Below, one piece after another: positions 16,167 through 25,865 of a stretch of 64,000 bases of DNA (positions are counted from its first letter, which is position 1; every line of letters begins with the position of its first letter). The stretch spans positions 62,001 to 126,000 of the forward strand of contig NZ_QUHC01000010.1 of NCBI RefSeq assembly GCF_003479425.1, given 5' to 3'. The notes under the pieces were generated by a model. The model saw only the letters and a program-made list of their open reading frames with translations. It had not been told where the DNA came from and made no database searches. The DNA is from Odoribacter sp. AF15-53. GTDB lineage: Bacteria; Bacteroidota; Bacteroidia; Bacteroidales; Marinifilaceae. The position numbers and the translations under genes were made by a program.

Positions 16167-17324
16167 ATGAATATGGAGAAAGATATATATGATGACGCTT
16201 CTTTGATCAAGAAATCTTTGTTGAAAGGTTTAAGCGAGGAAGAACAAATAAAGTTGGAGCAGTTGCTGGAAGATCGGCAATTAGGGGAGGTGTATGATCA
16301 GTTGAGTGATCCGACGTACTTGAAAAAGCAATTTATGGAGTACGAGAATTATTCGGGTAAGAAAGGCTACATGGTTTTTAGAGAGCGAAGGGGACGCGAC
16401 CGACGGGTGAATACGATTCGTTGGGTGGCGGCTGTGGCAGCCGTGTGGGTGATTGTGCTAGGGTCGATGTTGTGGTTGACGTTGGGAGAGAGCGGGGAAA
16501 AGGAGGTACTGCCCGTGGCTTCGAAAGTTATTCCGGCAGGGGAGAAGAAGGCCCGGTTGATTTTAGCTGACGGGACCGAGGTCGAGGTGTCGAAGACGGG
16601 TGCGCACGTGTTGAAAGAGGAGGGTGTGAATATAAAATACGAGAACGGGGAGATTTCTTACGTGACAGAAAGAGCGTCTTGCGAAATTGTTTATAATGAA
16701 TTGGAGGTTCCGAGAGGGGGGGAGTGTATCATCACGTTGGATGACGGAACTAAGGTGTGGGTGAATGCCGAAACCCGGTTGAAATACCCGGTAACGTTCG
16801 TGGGAGAGAAGCGGGAGGTGGTGTTGGAAGGAGAGGCTTTTTTTGACGTGGTGAAGAGCGAGAAGCCTTTTATCGTGAAGACGTCTTTCGGGGAGGTGAA
16901 GGTGTTGGGAACGGCCTTCGGGATAAATGCCTACACGGATGCCTCGGAGAGCTATACCACTCTGGTAAGGGGGAAAGTGAGCGTTGAGACAGGTGAGGCC
17001 GATCCGGTGATTATTCAACCCGGGGAACAAGTGGTTACCTCCAAGGACGGGCAGATGATCCGGCAGAAGGTGGATGTGGAAGAGTTCGTGGGGTGGAAAG
17101 ACGGTATATATGTTTTTCGGGAGAAGCATTTGGGTGATATTATGAAGACGTTGGAACGATGGTATAATATATCCGTGCTTTTTGAAGAAGAAGAGTTGAG
17201 AGAACTTCCATTTACAGGGAATTTGAAACGATACGATGATATAAATGTATTTTTTGATGCTTTAACCCGTACCGGGGATATGAAGTATCGGGTGGATGGG
17301 AATCACGTGATCTTATATAAATAA
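16167..17324 (+). CDS. FecR-family anti-sigma factor (locus 1)
   Basis: 385 residues; start at 16167, with the ATG at 16173 as an alternative. A cytoplasmic N-terminal ~85 residues (sigma-binding) precede one transmembrane segment (~86-107, WVAAVAAVWVIVLGSMLWL). The periplasmic FecR domain (~175-275) contains VPRGGECIITLDDGTKVWVNAETRLKYPV and EGEAFFDVVKSEKPFIVKT. A C-terminal DUF4974-type domain (~310-385) contains HLGDIMKTLERWYNISVLFE and FTGNLKRYDDI. It holds the ECF sigma until the SusC STN domain signals substrate uptake. It is followed by a hairpin and then susC. Confidence 0.93.
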   Translation: MNMEKDIYDDASLIKKSLLKGLSEEEQIKLEQLLEDRQLGEVYDQLSDPTYLKKQFMEYENYSGKKGYMVFRERRGRDRRVNTIRWVAAVAAVWVIVLGSMLWLTLGESGEKEVLPVASKVIPAGEKKARLILADGTEVEVSKTGAHVLKEEGVNIKYENGEISYVTERASCEIVYNELEVPRGGECIITLDDGTKVWVNAETRLKYPVTFVGEKREVVLEGEAFFDVVKSEKPFIVKTSFGEVKVLGTAFGINAYTDASESYTTLVRGKVSVETGEADPVIIQPGEQVVTSKDGQMIRQKVDVEEFVGWKDGIYVFREKHLGDIMKTLERWYNISVLFEEEELRELPFTGNLKRYDDINVFFDALTRTGDMKYRVDGNHVILYK

Positions 17325-17332
17325 ACTAAAAC

Positions 17333-17377
17333 GAGATAACGGACTACAAATTTCTCAGGTTCGATGTCCATTATCTC
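17333..17377 (+). promoter_or_regulatory. Hairpin between fecR 1 and susC 1
   Basis: GAGATAACGGAC (17333-17344) pairs with GTCCATTATCTC (17366-17377): 12 positions with one mismatch and a 21-base loop. No T-run follows, so it is not a classical terminator. It may be a processing or stability element that sets susC level relative to fecR. Confidence 0.55.
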
Positions 17378-17402
17378 ATCTTAACAAGTAATTTACAAAT
17401 CT

Positions 17403-20400
17403 ATGAAAAAAAATCCATTCTTGAAGTGGAAAAGGCTTTTAAAATGCAAAGGCTTTTTTCACGTGGTAAGTTTGACACTTATCCTGACGCTAGGAAGTTT
17501 GGCGGGATATGGTGCTAAAGTCGTGCCGGATACGGTTTCTTTGAATCTGAAAGACGTGAAACTGGAGAGGTTCGTGGAGGTGATGAAGCAGAAAACGGGA
17601 CTGAATTTCCTGTATAATTCATTGCTGTTTAAAGATGCGAAAACGGTTACCGTGGAGGCAAAAGGGGAGAATTGGGAAGTAGTACTGAAACGGGTTTTGG
17701 AGAAAGAGGGGTTCACGTATGACGTGAAGGACGAGATTGTGGTAATCAAACGGAAGGTTGAAAGTAATACCAGTCAGGTATCGAACCAGTCTAACGTCGT
17801 GAAAGGGAAAATCGTGGATTCTAATAAAGAACCTCTTCCCGGTGTCACCATATTACTGAAGGGAACGAGTATCGGAACGGTGACAGATTCTAAAGGAGAT
17901 TTTTCAATTCGTGTGCCTCAGGGCGTTGATTCTTTGATTGTCAGTTTTGTGGGAATGCAGACCACGTATCTGAAACTTGAAAAGAATAAGTTCGAGTACA
18001 CGGTTGTGATGAAGGAGGATATGACTCAACTCGGGGAAGTGGTGATTACCGGTTATCAGGAGTTTGACAGGTCAAGAATGGCGGGTTCTGTTTCTTCGAT
18101 AAAAGCGGAGGATTTGCATTTTAACGGGACGAATACTTTGGAGCAGGCGTTGCAGGGACGATTACCGGGTGTCGTTATCACGAACACGAGCGGGTTGGTC
18201 GGTGTGCGGCAGAAGACCCGGGTACGGGGAACATCCACGTTGCTGGGAAGTCAGGAACCGATTTGGGTCGTGGACGGGATCATCCAAGAGGACCCGCTTC
18301 CGTTTGACACGAAAACTTTTGATAGTGCAGGAGAGATTAATTCGGATAATTTTGATTATATCCGGAATTTCGTGGGAAGTTCTATTACTTGGTTGAACCC
18401 GAATGATATTGAAAGTATAACAGTGTTAAAAGATGCTTCGGCTACAGCTATTTATGGCGTACGTGCGGCCAATGGAGTTATTGTAATTAAAACAAAACGG
18501 GGAAGGGCAGGTACGGCCTCTATTTCTTACTCGGCCCGTTTGAATGTCTCGGAACAAGTTACTTATGATAAATTGGAACTGATGAATTCCAAGGAACGAG
18601 TGGATGTTTCTCGAGAAATTTTTCAACGAGGTTTGACGGCAAGTTGGACTAATAATAATATTGGTTATGCCGGGGCTTTAAATCAATATTTGAAGAAGGA
18701 GATAACAAAAGATGAGTTTGAACGACGTGTGACTAAATTGGAAACTACGAATACAGATTGGTTTGATATTCTTTTCCGGAATCCATTTAGTCATTCCCAT
18801 TCGCTTTCTGTTTCGGGAGGTAGTGAAGATGTTCGCTATTATGCTTCCTTATCGTATAATTCAACAAAGGGTACGGCTATTGGAAATGACACGGAGTCAT
18901 ACGGGGCGAATGTCGGTTTGGATATGAATTTTGGAAAGAAGTTAAGGGCTTCATTTACATTATCTGGAGCTCAGGCAACGACGAATGGTTTTTATATAGT
19001 AAATCCATATACCTATGCAACTACAATTAATAGATCAATAGCGGCTTATGAAGATAATGGTGAGTTGGCTTATTATCTGAAAGATGGTAGTCCAGGTCCT
19101 AAAATGTTTAATTTTATAAATGAACGGGATCAAACGGGGACTTCGAATAAAAATATGTCTATTAATACGAATCTGAATTTGAATTATGACTTTACAGAGT
19201 CATTGAGATTTCAAATGTTGGGGAGTGTTAATGTTGCATCTGTTATCGGAGAATCGTGGGCTACGGAAAGAACGGAGTATATTGCTCAAATCCGTGGTTA
19301 TGACTATGGTACACGTAAGCCTATTGATGCCGACTACAAGAATTCACAACTTCCCGTGGGGGGAGAATATAATCAAGATGAGAATAAGACCATATCATGG
19401 AATTGGAGAAATTCGCTTTCTTATGATGTAGTGTTTAATGGGGTGCATACGTTAACTGCAATGTTAGGAATTGAATTGTCCAGTACAAAGAATACGGGTT
19501 TCTCGACTACTTCTTATGGTTATTTAAGAGATAGGGGAAAATCTTTTGCCACTGTGCCTGCTGTGAGAATAAGTCCTTATGGAGGAGCTACTTATGAAAA
19601 TGAGTTGATAAAAAAATTCACTCGTAAAATCACAGATCGAAAAACAAATCAAATGGGGGGATATTTGACGTTAAATTATGCTTACGATGGACGTTACGTT
19701 GTGAATTTTAGTGTTCGAGTAGATGCATCGAATCGTTTTGGACGTTATGCTAACGAGAATTTTAATCCGGTTTGGGCTGGAGGACTTCGTTGGAACGTGG
19801 CCCGTGAATCTTGGTTTAGTAGACAAAACGTAGTATCTGATCTGAGTTTACGTTTTAGTTTTGGTTATCAACGTAATATGGCTACAAATTATAGCCCAAG
19901 TTTAATCGTTAAGATCCCTACATCCGGGGCATCTAGTGCTGTGACGGATGTTAATACAGGAGATGAATTGTTGGAAATCACGTCCTTACCTTACGAGGAT
20001 TTGCGTTGGGAAAAAACAACATCTTATAATTATGGGGTGGATTTAGCTCTATTCAATAATAAGATTCGAGTTGGATTTGAGTATTACATGAAGAAAGGAA
20101 GGGACATAATTACTTCATTGTTAGTTCCCCGGGAATATGGTATTGCGAATATGCCGGTTAATGGAGGAAGTATGAATAATTCGGGGTATGAGTTAAGTGT
20201 AAGTTTTACCCCGGTACGGACGAAACATTTTACTTGGGATATGAATGTTAATACCTCTAAAAATAATAATAAGATAATGAAAGTCGGTGTACAAAATTTG
20301 ACATGGAGGACAGCGACTTCGGGAGAGTATTACAAAAAGGGATATGCAGTGTCATCCTTCTGGGCGTTTGATTGCGAGGGAATAGATCAAGAAACAGGTT

Positions 20401-21002
20401 ATCCGATCATTAATCTGGAAACATCTGGAGATGGAGATCCATTGAATGATCCTACCACGTATATGAAATATGCGGGCAAATTAGATCCGGATTTTACGGG
20501 AGGTTTATCCATGTCATTTCGGTATAAACAACTGTCTTTGTCAACAGGCTTTTATTTACAAATAGGAGGCAAGAAGTTTTTGAAGACTGCTTATGAATCC
20601 CAGACTTTACCTTCTGAATACGAAAATTTGTCATCCGAGTTGAACGGGCGTTGGAGGCCGGGAGATACGGATGCTAAATTCCCCGGTTTACCGGATAAAA
20701 ATGTTACTAATTTTTATCTGCCGAATAATTCGACCTTTAGTAATGTTTATGAAATGTATAATTATAGTAATGTCCGGGTTGTGAATGCCTCTTCTTTGAA
20801 ATGTAATAATATTGCAGTGAGTTATTTCCTTTCGGAAAAAGCGGCAAAGTTGATGGGATGTAAGTCTATCAGTCTGGGAGCAAGTGTTTCTAACCCGTTT
20901 ACAATAGCAAGTAAAGATTTTAAGGGGCGGGATCCGGAAGTTGCAACAGGAGCTCAACCATTGACTAGCTCTTATTCATTTAATCTTAATGTAACCTTTT
21001 AG
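17403..21002 (+). CDS. SusC/RagA-family TonB-dependent outer-membrane transporter (locus 1)
   Basis: 1199 residues. A signal peptide (~1-38) precedes an STN signalling domain (~44-112, VSLNLKDVKLERFVEVMKQKTGLNFLYN), a carboxypeptidase-regulatory-like domain (~131-210, GKIVDSNKEPLPGVTILLKGT), a TonB-box-like LGEVVITGYQ, and a plug with the SusC signature (NDIESITVLKDASATAIYGVRAANGVIVI). The beta-barrel ends in SFNLNVTF with a terminal aromatic. The STN domain implies signalling to the FecR/sigma pair just upstream. The linked peptidases suggest peptides or proteins, not glycans, as the imported substrate. The barrel portion (~18600-20900) is more AT-rich than the N-terminal part. Confidence 0.95.
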   Translation: MKKNPFLKWKRLLKCKGFFHVVSLTLILTLGSLAGYGAKVVPDTVSLNLKDVKLERFVEVMKQKTGLNFLYNSLLFKDAKTVTVEAKGENWEVVLKRVLEKEGFTYDVKDEIVVIKRKVESNTSQVSNQSNVVKGKIVDSNKEPLPGVTILLKGTSIGTVTDSKGDFSIRVPQGVDSLIVSFVGMQTTYLKLEKNKFEYTVVMKEDMTQLGEVVITGYQEFDRSRMAGSVSSIKAEDLHFNGTNTLEQALQGRLPGVVITNTSGLVGVRQKTRVRGTSTLLGSQEPIWVVDGIIQEDPLPFDTKTFDSAGEINSDNFDYIRNFVGSSITWLNPNDIESITVLKDASATAIYGVRAANGVIVIKTKRGRAGTASISYSARLNVSEQVTYDKLELMNSKERVDVSREIFQRGLTASWTNNNIGYAGALNQYLKKEITKDEFERRVTKLETTNTDWFDILFRNPFSHSHSLSVSGGSEDVRYYASLSYNSTKGTAIGNDTESYGANVGLDMNFGKKLRASFTLSGAQATTNGFYIVNPYTYATTINRSIAAYEDNGELAYYLKDGSPGPKMFNFINERDQTGTSNKNMSINTNLNLNYDFTESLRFQMLGSVNVASVIGESWATERTEYIAQIRGYDYGTRKPIDADYKNSQLPVGGEYNQDENKTISWNWRNSLSYDVVFNGVHTLTAMLGIELSSTKNTGFSTTSYGYLRDRGKSFATVPAVRISPYGGATYENELIKKFTRKITDRKTNQMGGYLTLNYAYDGRYVVNFSVRVDASNRFGRYANENFNPVWAGGLRWNVARESWFSRQNVVSDLSLRFSFGYQRNMATNYSPSLIVKIPTSGASSAVTDVNTGDELLEITSLPYEDLRWEKTTSYNYGVDLALFNNKIRVGFEYYMKKGRDIITSLLVPREYGIANMPVNGGSMNNSGYELSVSFTPVRTKHFTWDMNVNTSKNNNKIMKVGVQNLTWRTATSGEYYKKGYAVSSFWAFDCEGIDQETGYPIINLETSGDGDPLNDPTTYMKYAGKLDPDFTGGLSMSFRYKQLSLSTGFYLQIGGKKFLKTAYESQTLPSEYENLSSELNGRWRPGDTDAKFPGLPDKNVTNFYLPNNSTFSNVYEMYNYSNVRVVNASSLKCNNIAVSYFLSEKAAKLMGCKSISLGASVSNPFTIASKDFKGRDPEVATGAQPLTSSYSFNLNVTF

Positions 21003-21013
21003 TTGATATTGAT

Positions 21014-22474
21014 ATGAAGAATTATCGATCTATATATTGTTTGGGAATACTTCTGTATTTGTTATGTACTTCCTGTCATGATTTCTTCAAAGAGTCGAGT
21101 CAGGACGAGATAAAACCTTCTTCCGTGGAGGATTTGAGGGGAGTAATGTATAAAGAAGCTTACCCTTACCAAGTGGCAACAGGAACATTTTTAATGTTAT
21201 TGACCGATGAAGTCCAGTGTAACGGGTTGTCGAATGATACGTATGCTACCGTTCATCAAAGCGGAACACCGGTGTTTACGTTTAATCCGATGATGTTTGA
21301 TGGCATTGAAGTTTTTCCAGCGGATGTGAATGCTTGGAAAACGTATTATGAGAAAATTAAAGGATGTAATGTTGTTATTGACTATGTTTCCGAAATATCG
21401 GGTACCGAGGAGGAAAAGAATGCGTTAGTGGGGCAAGCGTTATTTCTAAGGAGTTTTTATTATTTGAAATTAGCGACAATATATTGTCAGCCATATAATG
21501 CTCCGGGAATAGACGTGAATACAGCTTTGGGAGTTCCTTTGATATTGACGATGGAATTAACAGATGATTTTCCTCGTAGGGCTTCTTTGAAAGCATTGTA
21601 TGAACAAATTGAAAAAGATTTGCTGACAGCAGCTACTTTGTTAGAAGAAAATTATACACCGGATAATGTTTGGCGTGTTGGAAATGTTGCAGCTTATACT
21701 TTACTTTCTCGTTTATATCTTTACATGGGACGTGACGAGGATATGGATAACGTGATTAAATATGCGGATTTAGCTATAGCTCAAGGTCCGGATCTGACCC
21801 GCTTAGCTTTGTTGGATGGCAGTGGTAAGAGTGTTTATAATAGTGATGTAAGTTCGGAAGTGATTTGGATTTACGGTGTAAATTCATTTGGTGGAGGTTC
21901 TTTTTTCACGACAAATGTAACTTGGGGATATGACGTACCTTGGGAAGTCTCTTCTGATTTGTTACGTCTTTATGATGCAACAAATGATTTGAGATATAAG
22001 ATGTATTATGGTAGTCCATACGGGTGTACATACGGAACTAAAGTGGCTCATAATACATCCAATGGTTCAGATCATGGTATTCGTGTAGCAGAAGCTTATT
22101 TAAACCGGGCGGAAGCTTTTATTCGCCGTTCTTTAGCCACGGGGAACGCTGGAGACCGGGTACTGGCATTAAATGATTTGAACGTGTTAAGAGAGACAAG
22201 GTATGTAACGGGTTCTTATGTTGACGAACAGATTACTGATGCTAATGAGTTATTGAAATTTTGCTTGATGGAACGTAGATTGGAATTGAGTCTAGAAGAG
22301 GGATTCCGTTGGTTTGATATCAAACGCTTGGGGTTATCGGTTACTCATGTATATATTGATTCAGAGGGAGTAGAGAGAGAATATACATTGGAAAGTAATT
22401 CCCCGCTTTATGCTTTGCCTATTCCTTATGATGCGATAGAGAGAAATTACAGATTAGAACAAAATCCTAGATAA
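21014..22474 (+). CDS. SusD/RagB-family surface lipoprotein (locus 1)
   Basis: 486 residues, lipobox LLCTSC (Cys21). SusD helical repeats are visible (LVGQALFLRSFYYLKLATIYCQPYN, VPLILTMELTDDFPRRASLKALYEQIEKDLLTAATLLEE, VAAYTLLSRLYLYMG), as is the C-terminal segment (VAEAYLNRAEAFIRR, LMERRLELSLEEGFRWFDIKRLG). It caps the SusC channel outside the cell and binds the substrate. It lies 11 bases after susC and 1 base before the next gene, so it is clearly in one operon. Confidence 0.95.
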   Translation: MKNYRSIYCLGILLYLLCTSCHDFFKESSQDEIKPSSVEDLRGVMYKEAYPYQVATGTFLMLLTDEVQCNGLSNDTYATVHQSGTPVFTFNPMMFDGIEVFPADVNAWKTYYEKIKGCNVVIDYVSEISGTEEEKNALVGQALFLRSFYYLKLATIYCQPYNAPGIDVNTALGVPLILTMELTDDFPRRASLKALYEQIEKDLLTAATLLEENYTPDNVWRVGNVAAYTLLSRLYLYMGRDEDMDNVIKYADLAIAQGPDLTRLALLDGSGKSVYNSDVSSEVIWIYGVNSFGGGSFFTTNVTWGYDVPWEVSSDLLRLYDATNDLRYKMYYGSPYGCTYGTKVAHNTSNGSDHGIRVAEAYLNRAEAFIRRSLATGNAGDRVLALNDLNVLRETRYVTGSYVDEQITDANELLKFCLMERRLELSLEEGFRWFDIKRLGLSVTHVYIDSEGVEREYTLESNSPLYALPIPYDAIERNYRLEQNPR

Positions 22475-22475
22475 T

Positions 22476-23441
22476 ATGAAACGGAAAATTTATTTTTATA
22501 TGATATTGTTATCGTGGTTCTTGTGTGCGGTAGCTTGTTATGATGAGAAAGAGTTATCTCCATCGGGGATTATTTCCAGTTATTCAGTTCCTCAAGGGGA
22601 GCATGATTATGATGATGTAATTGTGGAATATTACAATAAGTACGGTTCCTGTTTATTATATATCTTTACAGATAAGGATACTTATTGGACTCCTTCCGGT
22701 TGGATGAATGGTGTTTTGGGGGTGAATGGTACGAATGGATATTTAGTTACTCCTGCTGATGAAAAGTACGTGGGAGAGCAGTTAGATGTCATCGAGAAGT
22801 TATGGTTCTCTTCTTATTCAGACGAATTTTTGAAGGAGTTTCTTCCGGTGAAAATTATGCTTTGTTCAGAAATTGATTCCGTGTATGTAACTTGGGATTT
22901 TTCGGTGACACCCGTACAGATGAAATACTTAAGTCAAGAAGTCCAATCTTGGTATAATTATGACAATATATGTGTGTCATACGGGAATATTGCAGTAACA
23001 CAGATGACAAAGGAGGATTCACTAGCATTCCGGAGTAGGATAAACCGTACCTTTGTAGAGAGTATGATTGGACGGGGTAAAACGGCACCGACAAAGGAAT
23101 TTGGTGAAAGTGCGAATTACGATATTAGTTCTTCTGATATGTATACAGCCTCGAAGCTTTGGGCTGCGGGAATACCTCAGTTAGTAAATTCTGCTATTTC
23201 AGAAGATAATGATTGGAAGACTTTTATGATGATGATGGTACTTTGTCCGGAAGAGTTTTTAACTCGGGTTCCCGAATATAATAGCGATTGGGATTCAACT
23301 TCAAAGAATTGGGACGGGTTGTTGAATCCGGTAAAAGATGTAAATGGTCTTTTGAAGAAGCGGTACGATATGGTGCGGAATTATTTTATCGAGAATTATA
23401 ACATGGATTTGCAAAAGGTTGGCAATGCTTTAAATCGTTAG
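22476..23441 (+). CDS. SusCD-linked lipoprotein, possibly a degenerate metallopeptidase-like protein
   Basis: 321 residues, lipobox ending AVAC (Cys21). The pattern (YYNKYGSCLLYIFTDKDTYWTP, DEKYVGEQLDVIEKLWFSSYSDEFLKEFLPVKIMLCSEID, then LNPVKDVNGLLKKRYDMVRNYFIENYNMDLQKVGN) resembles the putative zinc-metallopeptidase lipoproteins that follow SusD in Bacteroidetes. However, no HExxH is present in the expected middle region. It may be a binding-only member of that family, or something else. There is one base on either side between it and SusD and the 803-aa protease. It is probably surface-exposed and works with SusCD. Confidence 0.6.
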   Translation: MKRKIYFYMILLSWFLCAVACYDEKELSPSGIISSYSVPQGEHDYDDVIVEYYNKYGSCLLYIFTDKDTYWTPSGWMNGVLGVNGTNGYLVTPADEKYVGEQLDVIEKLWFSSYSDEFLKEFLPVKIMLCSEIDSVYVTWDFSVTPVQMKYLSQEVQSWYNYDNICVSYGNIAVTQMTKEDSLAFRSRINRTFVESMIGRGKTAPTKEFGESANYDISSSDMYTASKLWAAGIPQLVNSAISEDNDWKTFMMMMVLCPEEFLTRVPEYNSDWDSTSKNWDGLLNPVKDVNGLLKKRYDMVRNYFIENYNMDLQKVGNALNR

Positions 23442-23442
23442 T

Positions 23443-25854
23443 ATGAAGTATTTATTGGTTATATTGTTTTCCCTGTACGCGTTGGGTGGCAGGGCTGAGA
23501 GTCGTGCGTCTTTTTCGGAGGATAACGTGGTCTCGATAGATGAGTTTATTCGGAAGGATACCCCGAAGGATGCCGGTTTCTTTAACGTTTACGTGCAGGA
23601 TGGAAGGTATTATCTGGAGGTTCCGGATGATATGTTGCGGCGGGATATTTTAGTGGCGGTGACGATTGTCAAGGGAACTGCCCAGAAAGAGCGGAGCAGG
23701 GATGCCCGTTTCGGGTATGGCGGTGATTCGGTGTTTGATCGGATGATACGTTTAATCAAGAATCGGGATCGGATTGAAATAGTTTCTCCCCAGGTGTTTC
23801 ACCTGGGAGATTCTACGGGTTTATATATTGATTATTACCGGAATCTGGAATCTCCGGCGATAGCCTCTTTCGAGATAAAGGCTCGTTCCGGGGATTCGTA
23901 CTTGGTGGATATCACGGACTTGTTTTTAAGTGATAGTGATTTGTTTGCCTTGAAAGGGGCCAAGGAGTCGTTAAAGTTGGGCGGTTATCAACAAGGACAA
24001 TCCTACGTGTTGGACGTGAAGGCTTTCCCGGAGAATATAAATTTCCGGTCTATCAGGAGTTACGGTTTGTCGGGCGAGGTGAAAAAGGGCGAATTTCCTT
24101 CCACGCTTTGGGAAGTCGGGGCTTCGTGGTATTTATTACCGGAAAAACCGATGATACAGAGAGTATTTGACGAGCGGGTCGGGTACTTTGCCTTCTCCTT
24201 GGACGGGATGGTGAAACGTGGGGATTTGATGGATAAAACGATGATGGCTACTCGTTGGCGCTTGGAACCGAGACCGGAGGACGTGGAGAAATATTTGCGG
24301 GGAGAGTTGGTTGAACCCGTGAAGCCGATCGTGTTTTATATTGATCGGGCTACACCGGAGTTTTTAGTCCCTTATTTTATTCAGGCAGTTAACGTGTGGC
24401 AAGGGGCTTTCGAAAAAGCCGGGTTCAAGAACGCTATTTACGGGAAGTTGGCCCCTACGCCGGAGGAAGACCCCGATTATTGCGAGGGGGATATTCGTTA
24501 CCCGTTGGTGTCTTATAAGGCTTCACCGATAGCGAATGCTTACGGGCCGATGGTGTTTGATCCGAGATCGGGAGAGATTATCACGTCGCATATCGCCATT
24601 TTCCATTCCGTGTTGGAATTGATACAGCGTTGGTATTTCGTGATGTGCGGGGCGGTAGATCCCCGGGCAAGAGAGTATCCGGTGAGTCAGGAAGTGATGG
24701 GTGAATTGGCGGCAACCGTGTTGACTCACGAGGTGGGGCATACTTTGGGATTGCGTCATCATTTCATGGGAAGTACGGCTTATCCGGTGGATAGTTTACG
24801 GAGTAAATCCTTTATTCGCGAACACGGGTTGGGAACCTCGATTATGGATTATCAACGGTTTAATTACGTGGCTCAACCGGGTGACGGGTTGGAACCGCTG
24901 GATTTGTTACCTCGTATCGGCATGTATGACGAGTTCGCGATAGAGTGGGGATACCGTTATTTTCCGGAAGCAGGTAATTTGAAGCGGGATAACGAGAAGT
25001 TACGGGCATGGGTGGATGAAAGACGGCAGGACCCGAAGCTGTTTTATATCGAGGAGACCACTTACAGCGATCCGCGGGTGCAGTCGGAGGATAGCGGGGA
25101 TGACGTGATTAAGGCAAATCGTTTGGGAATGAATAACCTGAAGTATATAATGGCTCATTTGGAGGCGTGGACTGACGGGAATGATCCGGATTATTATGTA
25201 TTGCGGAAGCGTTATTTGTCTGTTTTGAGCCAGTATCAGAATTACATAGAACATGTATTGCGTTACGTGGGAGGACGTTATTCGGATAACCCTACCCGGG
25301 AGGAAGAGTTGAGGTTGAATCAGCCGGTATCCCGGGAGAAAGAGGAGGAAGCGTGGGCATTCTTGGAAGAGTATTTGTGTCACGAGCAGGATTGGCTTTT
25401 CGTGGCTGAAGTGATGGAAAAGACCGGGGTTACTCCTGAATTTTATGAACAGGAGGAGGCTTTGGGGAAATTGACAAAGTTGTTGTTAAAGTATTCGGCA
25501 TTGCATAAAAACAGGCAGTTGAGCGAGGAGGGGTTCACGGCAGACGAGTTGTTGAATCGTTTGTATTCGACCATTTTCGAGGCTAAAGGACAGGGAGGGA
25601 AGTTATCCTGGTATGATCAGGCGTTACAAAACGGTTTGCTTCAGAATCTGGTGATTAACGCGGAGAATCCTTACAATCTTTCGAACGGGGTCGGGGTTGT
25701 GATGCAGCAAGTAATTTCGAAAATCAAACAACATGCACGGGCCGCGACAGAAGGGTGTTCGGATGCGTTGACGGCAAGTCATTACAAGACTCTTTATAAT
25801 TTTATTACCCTGTGGGAAAAAGGGGGAAACAAAGCATTGATTGAATTGAATTAA
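23443..25854 (+). CDS. Large zinc-dependent metalloprotease (DUF5117/DUF4953 type), intact active site
   Basis: 803 residues, Sec signal peptide (cleavage expected after GGRA). The architecture matches the large Bacteroidetes zinc metalloproteases with DUF5118/DUF5117 N-terminal modules (DTPKDAGFFNVYVQDGRYYLEVPDDML...) and a C-terminal catalytic region. The zinc motif HEVGHTLGLRHH lies at 429-440 (His429, Glu430, His433, His439 as the third ligand), followed by SIMDYQRFNYVAQPGDG, a metzincin-like Met-turn segment. It is predicted to cut proteins or peptides in the periplasm or at the cell surface. It is followed after 11 bases by a paralogue without the zinc motif. Confidence 0.9.
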   Translation: MKYLLVILFSLYALGGRAESRASFSEDNVVSIDEFIRKDTPKDAGFFNVYVQDGRYYLEVPDDMLRRDILVAVTIVKGTAQKERSRDARFGYGGDSVFDRMIRLIKNRDRIEIVSPQVFHLGDSTGLYIDYYRNLESPAIASFEIKARSGDSYLVDITDLFLSDSDLFALKGAKESLKLGGYQQGQSYVLDVKAFPENINFRSIRSYGLSGEVKKGEFPSTLWEVGASWYLLPEKPMIQRVFDERVGYFAFSLDGMVKRGDLMDKTMMATRWRLEPRPEDVEKYLRGELVEPVKPIVFYIDRATPEFLVPYFIQAVNVWQGAFEKAGFKNAIYGKLAPTPEEDPDYCEGDIRYPLVSYKASPIANAYGPMVFDPRSGEIITSHIAIFHSVLELIQRWYFVMCGAVDPRAREYPVSQEVMGELAATVLTHEVGHTLGLRHHFMGSTAYPVDSLRSKSFIREHGLGTSIMDYQRFNYVAQPGDGLEPLDLLPRIGMYDEFAIEWGYRYFPEAGNLKRDNEKLRAWVDERRQDPKLFYIEETTYSDPRVQSEDSGDDVIKANRLGMNNLKYIMAHLEAWTDGNDPDYYVLRKRYLSVLSQYQNYIEHVLRYVGGRYSDNPTREEELRLNQPVSREKEEEAWAFLEEYLCHEQDWLFVAEVMEKTGVTPEFYEQEEALGKLTKLLLKYSALHKNRQLSEEGFTADELLNRLYSTIFEAKGQGGKLSWYDQALQNGLLQNLVINAENPYNLSNGVGVVMQQVISKIKQHARAATEGCSDALTASHYKTLYNFITLWEKGGNKALIELN

Positions 25855-25865
25855 AAATATCGGGA

